Shown: piece after piece, positions 11,380 to 22,327 of the stretch | Numbering within the stretch: the first letter of the stretch is position 1 | How the letters are laid out: each line of letters starts with the position of its first letter | Assembly: GCA_007115705.1 (NCBI GenBank) | Contig: QXEO01000155.1 | Coordinates: 1,523,903 to 1,587,902, forward strand | DNA from: Dactylis glomerata | Taxonomy: Eukaryota > Streptophyta > Magnoliopsida > Poales > Poaceae | Length of the DNA stretch: 64,000 nucleotides | Reading direction: 5' to 3' | Notes under the pieces: generated by a model | Told to the model about the DNA's origin: nothing | Seen by the model: only the letters and a program-made list of their open reading frames with translations | The model's database searches: none | Translations under genes and position numbers: made by a program

Positions 11380-13720
11380 CCAAAGAAGAATGGACGACTA
11401 ACTTATTGGATATTGTACATGTTGATGTATATAGTCCATTATGTGTAGCCGTGTGTGGTGAATTCTTGAACTTCATTTACTTTAACCGATGATTTGAGTA
11501 GATATATGTGTATATTTACTTGATAAGGAAGAAGCATGAAATATTTGAATATTGTTCAAAGTATTTCTAGTTGAAGTTGAAAATCATTGTAACAAGAGAA
11601 TAAAGAATTTATGATTTGATCATAAAGGAAGATATTTGAGTTACAAGTTTAGCAAACACCTAAAAGTTGAGGAATCGTTCCATAGACTTGTATTTCCCGA
11701 AACACCATAGGAGTATGGAGTGTTCGAGAGATAAAATCAAACTTTGTTTGACATCGTTGGATCAAAGGTGTCGTCTATAAAACTGCCATTATATTTTAAG
11801 GATAAAGCTTTAGAGACTACCGCTTTTTACACTGAAAAGAGCGCCATCATGATCCATTGAAATGACACCATATGAGATATGGCATGGGATAAAACCCAAG
11901 TTGTCTTTTCTGAAATTTTGGTATGCTAGGCATATGTAAAATGTTTACAACCAAAGTCGGATAAATACGTCTTTGTAGGTTATCCCAAAGTAACTGTTGG
12001 GTATTCCTCCAGAACACTGAAGACAAAAGTGTTTGTCGCTGAAAAACGTCAAGTTTCTTGAGAAGGAATTTTTCACAAAAAGACAAGTGGGAGGACAATA
12101 GAACTTTGATTAGGTTATTGAACCTAAGCTATATGTGTTGAGTAGCGCAGCGCTGGGAAGTGTCCCGGAGGCGGCCACAATGCGCATGGCTATCGTACCT
12201 CAAAGGTTGTGGTCACATAGATCTAAGTTCCTATTGAACCGCGTGAGTCGGATAACAATCAAATAGTTAGATTTGAGAACAGATCATTATTGTTTGACAA
12301 TGATGAACCGACTACATGCAAAGAAGCGATGATGGGCCCTGACTCTATCAAATGGATAGAAGCCGTAAAATCCGTGATAGTTCCATACACGAGAATTCAA
12401 GTTTATGAACTTGGAAGACCCTCAAAAGGCATGAAGCCTAATGAACGTATTTGGATCTATAAAGACAGACATGGATGTTTAACATCTTTGAAATAGTCGA
12501 CACATCGTTAAAAGAGTTTACGATTGTGTTCAATGAGTTGACTATGACAAGATTTGATCTTTCATAGCGATATTTTGTCTGGAAGGATTACTGTAGCAAC
12601 CACTACATATGCCAAGTTTGGTATATGTTAGTTGAACAAACAAGACAACATTCTTCTAATAGAATGGTTACCTAGGACATGTACATGACATGGTCCAATG
12701 GGTTTTGTAAATTCAAAGGATGCTAAAAGGCATGCAAACTTCAATGGTTGAAGTAAGCATCGCGGAGTTGGAATATTCACCGTGATGAAATAATTAAAAG
12801 GTTTAGTTTCATCAGATACGATGAATATGCTTGCATTTGCAAGAAATTAAGTGGGAGCGCTGAGACATATTTTCCGTACATTATGTAGAAGACATATTGT
12901 TAATTGGAAATGATGTATCTTTTATTGGCATAGGTTAAGAATTTCATTAAAATTAGATTTCAATGAAAGACTTAGGTAAAACCAAAATATTGGGTCTCGA
13001 TGTCTATACAGATAGATCGAGGTACCAATATGGTTGTGCCAAAGTACATAGATGAAATATTGAATGAAGTTCAATATGGAAACGACAAGAAAAGTTCTTG
13101 TCGCATGGAAGAGGTTGAAACAAGATTCAGGTGTTTTTTGACACTTGATGAGTGAAGCCACATGAATGATTTGATCGATCATGTATACCATAATATGTAC
13201 ATATCCAGATATGTCCTATGCTCTAAATGTTATGAGCATATACCAGAGTGATAAAAGTCATAAGATGATCACTGGACAATAGTAGAGATATCCTTATGTG
13301 CTTTGGAAGGACTAAGGATATATATTATGTATGACAAAGTGACACATAATTCATTGTAAAGTGTTACATTGATACTAAGTTTGTCACAAGATACAAATTA
13401 AGTTTATCTCAATTTTAGTTGTATGTTTAGGTGGCACAATGTAATGGAAGGAAGTTCCATGATGGATTTGGATGAGTTCCAAAGTTAAGACACTGTGATG
13501 GATTCTACAACAAAGGTTGAGTATATGGCTACTTTAGAAGTAGCAAAAGAGGGCATTTGTGTCAAGAAGTTTGTTATCAAACTAGGTGTAGTTCCAAGCT
13601 GGCTATTACTATGAAGATCTATTATGCGACAATAGTGACAACATGATTTTAGCTAAAGGAACTAAGGTCTCACCAAAGGACCAAATTTATACCCAACTAT
13701 CTCATTTGAGAATGAGTGAT
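11380..13720 (+). pseudogene. pol remnant of element D (integrase, reverse transcriptase, RNase H)
   Basis: Copia pol can be traced through several frames. An integrase core trace lies near 11390-11610. An integrase-to-RT linker is near 11845-12110 (TPYEIWHG-like, then FLEKEFFTK). The RT start is at 12290-12496 (DEPTTCKEAMMGPDSIKW, then MKPNERIWIYK). The RT catalytic box at 12879-12923 reads HYVEDILLIGNDV, with YVED where active enzymes have YVDD. SMKDLG follows at 12962-12980, and an RNase H end at 13500-13570 (STTKVEYMATLEVAKE). Many stop codons and shifts lie between, and the catalytic Asp change alone would disable the enzyme. The order integrase before RT confirms Ty1/copia. Confidence 0.85.
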
Positions 13721-13863
13721 GCGTAGAGACGCAAAGACATGCAAATACACACAGAACTGAAAGTGTCAGATCTAGAGATCAGATTAACCACTGCAATGCG
13801 TACGGATAACACGTGAAAGCCATAAGTGTTATATACGCAAGTATCAACTAGATTATTGACTCT

Positions 13864-13879
13864 AGTGCAAGTGGGAGAC
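13864..13879 (+). other. Polypurine tract of element D
   Basis: AGTGCAAGTGGGAGAC directly precedes the 3' LTR. The form matches the BARE/Angela plus-strand primer. Confidence 0.8.
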
Positions 13880-15573
13880 TGAAGGGAATATGCCCGAGAG
13901 GCAATAATAAAGTGGTTATTATCATATTCCATGTTTATGATAAATGTTTATTTCTCATGCTAGAATTGTATTAATCGGAAACATTAATACTTGTGTGATT
14001 AATAAACTAAAAAGGTTCCTAGTAAAGACTCTCTTTTATACTAGCTCGTTGATTAACTGATGATCAAGGTTTCCTGATCATGAACATTGGATGTTGTTAA
14101 TAACGGGGTCATATCATTAGAAGACTGATATGATGAACACTCACACCCACAGTATGAATAGCAAAACGATCAAGTCATCAAGTTCATTGCTATATCAAAC
14201 TCATACGAAATAGTTCTAATCCTTAGACCATGAGATCATGTTAATCACTGATACCGGAAGAGTGCTTTGATGATATCAAACGTCACACCGTCACAGGGTG
14301 ATTATAAAGGTTGATTTGGGTATTCTGAAAGTATTAGTTGAGGCTCATGGATCAAGAGTAGAATTTTACCGACCCGATGACGGGAAGATATTCTCTGGGC
14401 CCTTCTCGGTGATATTGCATTAGAATCGCTTGCAAGCATGTGACTAGGTCACAGGAATGCATTATCACGGAACGAGTAAAGAGACTTGTCGGGAACGAGA
14501 TCGAACTAGGTATGGTTGATACCAAATGATCGGATCTCGGACAAGTAATAATATCGCGAGACAAAAGGAATTAACTATGTTCGTTAAAGGTTCACACGAT
14601 CACTAGATTCATCGTTGAGTAAGTGGGAGTCATCATGGATTTCCAGATCCCGCTGATGATTATTGATCGGAGAGGAGTCTCGATCATGTCCACATTATTC
14701 ACGAACCGTAGGGTGACACACTTAAGGTTCTCCGTCGTTTTTGAGTGGATACGATACGCCGATCGAATTACAGAACAGCATGAGGGTTGTTTCAGAAAAG
14801 CACCGAAACTGTTTTGGTATATCGAAATAACTCAAGGGGGTATTTGTTAATGTTTGTTAATTGATTTAATTAACAAATATTAAAGAAATAAAAATGTTTA
14901 TTAAATCAATTAGTATGAATTTAATTAGCATGAATGTCATGCAAAATTAAATGGGGGTTTACCTCATGTTGATATGGGGGTTACCACGATGAAGAGGGGG
15001 TTACCACAATGAAGAGGACCATGAAGAGGAGAAGAGGGTCTCCTTGGCCGGCCACCCCTTGGGGCTGCCATCCTCTCCTATAAAAGGCCCCCCTCTCCTC
15101 CATGTTCATGCCAGCTTGATCCCTTCCTCTCTCCCGCAAAGTTGCTGCCCAAAATCCATCTCAGCTTAGCGAAGCTCTGCCGGATTGTCAGTTCGTAGTT
15201 CATACACTTAGAGAAGTGTGTGGTGGAGTGTCCGGCGGATCCCTTCTTCCGCTGCCCCGCTGGACCGAGGGCGTGGAGGAGTCGACGTCGAGCTGTACGT
15301 GTGACCGAGCACGGGGGCGCTGCCACTTGTGGCGCCGTGTACACGATCTCGTGATCGTCAAGTGAACCACTACGTCGACTACGTCAAGTGTACGACTACA
15401 TCGACTACGTGCGTCTTCGTCGACTCTCCATAGGCAACGTTTGTGCGGGAACGTAATCCCCGCTTCCGGACTTCGAGGGTTAGTCTCCGTTGCTACCACC
15501 TCGTAGAGTATCTTGGCTAGTTTATGTGTTCTGCGTAGGAATTTTTTTTGTTTTCTATGCTACGAACCCATCA
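13880..15573 (+). repeat. 3' LTR of element D (1694 bp)
   Basis: It matches the 5' LTR nearly base for base, with TATAAAAG at 15079-15086, and ends CCCATCA at 15573 followed by the TSD copy CAAAC. It is one base shorter than the other LTR overall. Confidence 0.95.
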
Positions 15574-15578
15574 CAAAC

Positions 15579-15902
15579 TATTACCTTTTACCACTCGATA
15601 CGCTTAATCCTTTGTTTACAGCAAACCGGTGAGATTGACAACCTCATCGTAAATTGGGGCAAAGTACTTGGTTGTATTGTGTGCAGGTTCCACGTTGCGG
15701 CTAGTGAAAAGCCATGCACCAGCATTTTTCTGGCGCCATTGTCTGGAGTGTCGCAAAGCTAGCGGGCATCAACCTTCGGAAGTGTGGTTCTTTGTCCTAC
15801 TAGTGCCGTAACCTTGGTTTCACAACTGAGGGAAAACTTGCTGCTGTGCTCATCATACCTTCCTCTTGGGGTTCCCAACTGAGTGCCTACTACGCACCAT
15901 CA
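15579..15902 (+). repeat. 5' LTR of element C, end segment
   Basis: Continues the C LTR directly after the D insertion and ends CACCATCA at 15902. It includes a PBS-like word TGGCGCCATTGTC at 15731-15743, about 180 bp before the real PBS. Confidence 0.88.
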
Positions 15903-15913
15903 AGCATTTTTTC

Positions 15914-15931
15914 TGGCGCCGTTGCCGGGGA
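15914..15931 (+). promoter_or_regulatory. Primer binding site of element C (tRNA-Asp type)
   Basis: TGGCGCCGTTGCCGGGGA, 12 bases after the LTR end. This primer type is characteristic of Athila/Tat-lineage gypsy elements, and the same 18-mer is present in element E. Confidence 0.92.
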
Positions 15932-16609
15932 GAAAGAAGATTTCTGCAAGGGGAGTCTCTCACTTCCAACCTTTTACTTTGTTATTGTTTTTCTTTACTT
16001 TATTTTTGCTTGCATCGTTTTATCAAAAATACAAAAAAAATTAGTTCCTTTATAGTTGTTACTTTTACTTGTCTGCTTTTTAGTCTTGCTAGAATGAGTA
16101 ATCCTGAAGTTGAGGTTCGTACTTTTAAGCAACAAGGGGGAGAGAGTTTGAAAGATGCTTGGTACCGAATTAGCAATGCTCATCATAGGTGTACAAAGAA
16201 GCATTCTACCATGATCTTCCATTGAAATTTTTATGTTGGTATATCTAGTTGGAATAGGTACATTCTTGATACTCTTGTAGGAGGTAATTTTCTGGGTACT
16301 CCCACTTTGGAAGCATACACTTTAATTGAAAGTCTAGTGGGAGTACCACCTATTCATGTTGTTAAAAATGAGGTCACTTTGGATGAAGTCTTAGAAAAAC
16401 TTGGCTCTTTAGAAAAAAGTTTGCCAAATATCCTTGATAACGCTAGCCAGGTTAATGAATCGATAGAAGGTATCGGTAAGAGAATCACCATTTTAGAGGC
16501 TAGTACTACTCATGATAGTCAAAACCTTAGGATTGGTAAACTAGAGGAGTCTATGGAAACTTTAAGTTCAATTTTCTCTTCTCTTAAATTTAAGAAGGAG
16601 AATGCTTTT

Positions 16610-18170
16610 TGTCGTCGTGGTGAACGAGCATATGCCATGGGATGGCTTAAGTTGGGGCCGAACGTACACTGGTGGATCCGGAGGAGGGAAGGCGCGGTAG
16701 AGACCGCGCACAGAACACACTGCTAACACACCAAGCTACCCAGGTTCGGGGCCCTCGTGAGGAGATAACACCCCTACTCCTGCATGTCTGATCTATATGA
16801 GCTTCACATGAGAGCTACAATGGTGCTCCTTGAGCTGTTCATCTTGCCTATCTAAGGCTGCACTGGGCAGGAGCTAGAGAGCTAGTGCTACTGGGAAGAG
16901 AGAGCTCCCATGGAGCGAGGAAGAAGTGAGCCTCCTCTGGAGGCTGGGGTGATCGTTCCCCCTGGTGCCCCTTATATAGGGAGCCCAGGGGACAAGAGAT
17001 GCCCCACATAACACTATGCACACACTGTAGCTGAGTTTGACTACTGGGGTCTTGTCACACTGTAGCCTGCATCAGCACGGTACCGTCCTCAGTACTGTGC
17101 ACTGTGTCACGGTCATGGGCTAGTCCCATCCATGTCTGTACTTGGTGTCCTTGGCCTTCGTCTTCTAGTGTGTGTCTTCAGGATCTCCATGTCATCAGTC
17201 TTATCCTCCTCCTGAGGATAAGACTGACTAGGAGAGGAGGAGTATGCTGGTTTGAGCCAAGGGGCGTCCCAAAACCAGCATATGACGATGAAGGATGTGC
17301 CAGTCCAAGCCTGGAGGCGTCCCAAGACTGGCACAAGGTGCTGGAGACGAAGCCGGATGAAGAATATGTCCCGGACGTGGCCAAACTCGGCCCAGAGAGG
17401 GCTAAGTCGGCCTATAAAGAAGTAATCCGGCCAAGTAAGGAGAATCCCGGTCTGGGCCAGGGGAATCCCGGCCTGGCCCAGCCGGGACATGAAGAAAACT
17501 GGCCTGGAGGAGTTATCCCGGGCAGGCCCAGCCGGGCGCTGGAGGAAATGGCCCGCCGGGACGCTAGATGAAGCCGGCCCAGCTGGGGGCGCGCCAGCCC
17601 AGCTGGGGGCGGGACGCTGGAGAAGGCCGGTCTGGCCGGGGGCGCGAGTCCCGGCCCAGCCGGGACACAGAGGAGCCGGGGCGAGGAGGCCCAGCCGGGG
17701 AGCGATCGCACCGGCCCAGCCGGGAGGCAGGACGCCAGGCCATGGCCCAGCCGGGGCGATAGCGGGGCAGAATGCCCAGGCGGGACACCAGCCCAGCCGG
17801 CAGGCAGGCCCAGCCGGGGCAACGGCCCACGCCGGGGCGGACGAGCTGGAGGGAATCCCCGGCCCAGCCGGGATGAAAACGCTGGCCGGCCCAGCCAGAG
17901 AGAGAAGCTGGCCAGCCCAGCCAGAGGGGAAGGCACCAGCCCAGCCAGGTTAGTGAACTTCGGCCTGCCCGGGATAGAAGTGCCGGCCCAGCCGGCTTGT
18001 AGAGTATATTCCGGCCTGATAAAATATATTCCGGCCTGGGCTTGGTTAATCCGGCCCAGGTTGCTGTTAAATTGTCTTTTTAAATATCCTGCACATATAA
18101 TCACTCATACAACATATATAAGTTATATATATAAGGGTACTTTGGTATACCCGGGGTTATATCCCTGACA
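16610..18170 (-). mobile_element. Insertion I: solo LTR (1561 bp) in C gag, unassigned family
   Basis: Exact 5-bp TSD CTTTT (16605-16609 and 18171-18175) and TG...CA ends show an LTR-type insertion, with no internal domain. Minus orientation is favoured: read that way it begins TGTCAGGGATATAACCCC, has TATATAAG (plus 16971-16978) followed by a CT-rich start region, and ends CACGACGACA. Removing it restores the C gag frame. Long open frames across it (for example 17412-18104 minus and 17489-17953 plus) come from low stop-codon frequency in GC-rich repeats and are not genes. Confidence 0.85.
17430..18060. repeat. Degenerate GC-rich repeat array inside solo LTR I
   Basis: The words GGCCCAGCCGGG, CCAGCCGGGAC and relatives recur at irregular spacing of roughly 15-50 bp for about 600 bp. 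The unit is too degenerate for a simple satellite. It lies in the U3 side of the LTR (minus orientation), upstream of its TATA box. Confidence 0.75.
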
Positions 18171-20192
18171 CTTTTGTTGTAAAGGAGCAAAAATTTATGT
18201 ATGTTCCCAAGGTATCTGTGCCAAAACCGCAGCATGTTTTTAAGATTGGTAAGACTTTTAGTTCAACTAAGAGTGACTTGCAGGTTGAATCATCTTCGGG
18301 AACTTCTAAAGTGCCTAGTGTGGTAAGTGGTGCTCTTGAGGAAACAATTGATCTTAATGCCTCATTTGATAATACTTGATTTCCACTTTCTGCGCCTAGC
18401 TCAAAGGCGTTAAAGAAAAGCACTCTTGGGAGATACCCCATTGTTTTCTTTTCAGTATTTTTTATTTTATTTGAGTCATGGAAGTTATTACTACTGTAAT
18501 GACCTCTCCTTATCATTTTTATTTCATTTTTGTGCCAAGAAGAACCTCTAATTTGAGGGAGGTAAGATTTGGGGAAGTTGCTTTCCTGAAACAGATTTCT
18601 GCGCTGCACTGTAAAGATTCATGAAAATTCTCAGAATATCTTTTTGATCTGAAATTTCTTGTGCATATGCCCCAGGTTATATCCAAACTTCCATTAGTTT
18701 TGCACTTTTCGATTTGAGCAACAGAAGGTCCTCGAAAAAATCGATCTTTGTCAGCTATTCTGTTTTGACAGATTCTGCCACTATTTGTGTTTGCCTCTCG
18801 ATCGCTTTCTTTTTGAGTTCTTTTGATTATGGAACTTTTGAGGAAGTTGCTACAGTAGCTTATGCTTTAATGGTTGGTATATTTGAGTTTGAAACTGAAC
18901 CAAAAGGGTAGATTTATTATCATGTTTATGCTATTGTTGCTAATAGAATTGTGTGAAGTTTTGTATGAAGGAAGTTTTCAAGTGTAGGGAAAGGAGAGTG
19001 ATGAGATGAGATGAAGTATGGACAAAAGCTCAAGCTTGGGGATGCCCATGTCACCCCAAGAAATATCCAAGAGGTATAAGCGTCAAAGCTTGGGGATGCC
19101 CCGAGGCACCCCTTCTTCATCGGCAAAAATCGGGTCACCTTTCAAGACACTATATTTTTATTGCTTTGTATACTATGCATTTTTCTTTGAGCGTCTTTAC
19201 TTTTGCTTTCAGTTTTCTTTTGTTTTCTTTGATTCAATAAATGGTTGGATCCCAACAAATTTCTTTTGGAGAAGACACACTCAGTTTTTCATTGCCAAGA
19301 ACACTCTAGTTTTCACTCTTATCGTTCAACGAGTGTTCTCTTTTTCTAGTACTGCGTTTAGCTTTCGTTTTTCGCCTTGATTTTTGTTCAGATCTTGTTA
19401 TATCTTTGTATCAAGGTGTATTTAGACCATTGGTCTATGTTGGTTTTTGTAACGCCCCACCTTTGGATTAAGGTGGAACACCTGTGTTAAGTGTTATTCC
19501 CTGGATCACTGATAGCACCACAGACAAAATATAGTATTTCATTGCATAGTATCAAGATTACAACGTGGATCCAGATACAAAGTATTCAAATCTTACAGAT
19601 ACACAGCGGACAAACAAAGTGGCAATGAGCCTCCATCTTCATCACGTGCCACAGGCAGACATGTTGGAATGTAGTCTCGAGATCCTACTAAACAATCATT
19701 ACCTGAAAACCTGCACATTTGAATATGCAACCCCACAAATGGGGGTCAGTACAATGATGTACTGGCAAATGACACATATTTGGTGGCTGTTGTGAAAGAA
19801 CTAACTACGTGACATTTGGCTGGTGGATCTCATAGGCTGATTTGCATAAAGCCAATTTTATCCTAAAATTCTTTTCAATACTTTCTTACAAAATTTTATT
19901 TTTCAAGGGTCAAGACAACCCCCATATATTACATATTGGCCGGTATGTAATTCTGGGCGAAACTCTACAAAGTTGGAACATCAGAAACCACCACCCCGCG
20001 GGGTGCATGGTCCTTAGCCCATACCTAGGGGTTTCTAGACAAATTTTAATCATTCAGAAATGGTGATGAGATTCTTCCGTACATTCCATGTCTAGAGACT
20101 CAAATTGTCTATGACCGGGGACACGGCTAATCGATTAGTTTGACACCCTGCAGGGGTTATGCACTTTCACCTTAAGACTCATTTTACGCCCA

Positions 20193-22327
20193 TCTTATAT
20201 CTTATATCTTATATTTACTAATTGGAGGCACCAACGGAAGCTCCACGTTAATCCTAGACAACTAAGAAAATTAACCATCCGATCTCCCCATTACCTATCT
20301 ACAATCGTTGGATGAAGTAGCTAAAGAGTCCTCACATTCTATCCCACGTGCCTGTCTCCACATCGACCTTTTTCATTGGACTTGAAGGAAAAAACAAACA
20401 CGAGAAGATATCTCCCACGTGTGCCTGCATATCCCTAACCCTAGACGGTGCCGTGGAATTGTCGCAAGGCAGGCGGACGCCGAGACCTGCCTCGCGGTGG
20501 AAGCAGGTAGCAGCCGGTGCAGAAGCTAGCACAGCTGAGAGCTGCACGTCTCCAGCGGCCGCGCCGCCTCCTGCATCAAACAAGTTAATTCGCTCGATCT
20601 ATGGCGCTTCCCAGCAAGCCGTCGAGAAGTCGAACATGGCGAGTCTGGACTCAAACGGTACTGCTGCTACGCTTGCCGTCTTCTCCCTCACAGTGATCCG
20701 TTTCCTGCACTTCTCCTCAGAGAAACAGTCTCTGCTGGCACAGCCACCTAGGGACACGGAAGGACATACGAATCCTTCATCAGATTCAATTAATTAAGTT
20801 AGAAGGTTTTGGTCTACTACTAGCTAAATCTCCTTTGTTCCTAGCTATTTAGATCGATGATACTTTGATGCATGAATAAAATTAATGGATGGATGTCAGA
20901 GTTGGATTCTTTATGCCCTTTGCTTACACCGGTTATAGATTAAATCTCCCATTACCTTTTTGATCAGATAGTTGGTAGATGTTCAAATGTTATGAAAAAC
21001 CTATCGTGAGGTCAAGATTCAGCACAACAAAAAGAACCACAGAGACAATCACGTACAAGGATAGCAAGATATTTTGATGAAATAATGTTTAACCTTCCTT
21101 TCAACATTAATTATTTCTTTGGAAATTGCTTTACCATTAAATTAATCTTTCACATGTTGACTTAATTTACAGGTATGCACACTTAACTAAAATATTTACC
21201 TCCATGATATGATAAATACGGTAATGTCACTGTGTAGACAGCTTGGGGGAACAAGCTTTAGGATTGGAGTAGATATTACTTACTATTTCAGCAGATAAGA
21301 TTGCATGTCAAAGAAATCTACAGGTTAATCATTGCCAATGCATCATTTTTTTGTCATCTCATATTTATTCATCAGGACAGCGCTTTTTTCAGATAACCCA
21401 GTCTGTTTTTAATGATAAAAATGCTAGCCGGATTTTAGATAACCTGTTATAACTTAAATAGCTTATCAATGTACCTGACATTTACTTTTTTTATAGTGGA
21501 TGTGGACGTGGGACAACTATTTGGGTCAAAACATGTAGCTCTCGGAGATATTTGAAGTTAATATTTGCCACTGGAGTAATAGTGTCCAACACTCGACGTA
21601 GACAAAGGACTCTGTTTTTTCTGAAAACATGTATTTGTGTGATTTGGGAAGTGATACATATACACCATTGGAGTTGTTGTGTCCACATCTCAATTTTATC
21701 AAAATATCTCATACCCCTATCCTTTATGCCTTTCAATTGATTTGACGAACTTGGAGGAACTCTGGTGTACAATGTACACTCATGTAGTACCTACCATAGA
21801 TAGTTTATGTTGGATATGTTTCTCAGTATAAGGTGATTAAATTTATATTTAAATAGGAGTGCGGAGTGCATATTTTAGCTTGATCACTCGATGTAGATGT
21901 CATGCCAAGTCGGAACATAGAAACTTAGATTTGTTTCATTATTTCACTTTTTAAGTATTGTCGGTATCATCCATTGGACAGGTTTATACTTTTGCCCATA
22001 CTTTTTCATTGAAAATAATATTCCTACAAAAGTGTCTTAAGGTTTTTTGAGGAACCAAAATGTTCTCAATTTAAGTCATAAATAAAGTTGAAACATATAT
22101 ATACGTCATCTATATATCTACTCGGACCATCGATCTACTCATATCATGAGAATGTATTATCTTGAACATATATATTTCATGTTAACTTCCACAATGTAAG
22201 ACATGCAAAGGAATTTGGACAAATTATATATCCAATTATTGCTCATATGTAATTTACATTGGTGAACCAATCTTATGATATTTCTTTCAGAATTGCTAGC
22301 CGCGCTGTTGCGCGGGTTGATGACTAG
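20193..22327 (+). mobile_element. Helitron K, non-autonomous (2135 bp)
   Basis: It starts TCTTATATCTTATA at 20193 and ends CTAG at 22324-22327. Eight bases before that is a perfect 6-bp GC hairpin CCGCGC-TGTT-GCGCGG (22300-22315). The uninterrupted J LTR at 29238-29242 shows the insertion fell between A and T with no target duplication, as Helitrons do. No Rep/helicase coding is present. It carries a GC-rich segment (about 20440-20790) unlike its surroundings, possibly a captured host gene fragment. Confidence 0.88.
20348..20797 (+). other. Possible captured gene fragment in Helitron K
   Basis: A 149-codon open frame lies in locally GC-rich sequence, within an element class known for capturing gene pieces. 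The product is not recognised. A shorter in-frame ATG at 20636 starts MASLDSNGTAATLAVFSLTV, with a short hydrophobic stretch. On the minus strand 20583-20332 is also open. It may be chance; no intron or family motif supports it. Confidence 0.25.

Larger units (their letters stand above)
7186..15573 (+). mobile_element. Element D: Angela/BARE-like Ty1/copia retrotransposon, complete ends, decayed coding region
   Basis: LTRs at 7186-8880 and 13880-15573 start TGAAGGGAATATGCCC and end CCCATCA. The 5-bp TSD CAAAC is exact (7181-7185 and 15574-15578). A tRNA-iMet PBS follows the 5' LTR and a purine tract precedes the 3' LTR. The two LTRs differ by a few dozen changes by eye. The internal domain (5.0 kb) has traces of integrase, reverse transcriptase and RNase H in copia order but many stops and shifts. 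It inserted into the 5' LTR of C, whose sequence resumes exactly at 15574. Confidence 0.95.
16094..18380 (+). pseudogene. gag of element C, one stop codon and split by a solo LTR
   Basis: The frame begins at the ATG at 16094 (MSNPEVEVRTFKQQ). It meets a TGA at 16223-16225, continues in the same frame to 16609, is cut by insertion I, and resumes in frame at 18176 to a stop at 18378-18380. The N-terminal part (FKQQGGESLKDAWYRI) matches FKQKGEESFKEAWSRI of the E Gag. The middle (about residues 85-170) has heptad-like spacing (LEKLGSLEKSLPNILD) suggesting a coiled coil. The tail after the insertion is Ser/Lys-rich. No protease active-site motif is seen, unlike E. The encoded protein would be the structural Gag; this copy cannot make it. 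Confidence 0.75.

Noticed and set aside
12290..12496. Intact RT fragment of D as a functional gene
   Set aside because: It is a short open island in a pol region full of stops and shifts, with YVED in place of YVDD.
17412..18104. 230-codon and other long frames on both strands in a GC-rich region
   Set aside because: They consist of repeated Gly/Pro/Arg/Ala runs from a degenerate GC-rich repeat inside a solo LTR; several overlapping frames are open at once.
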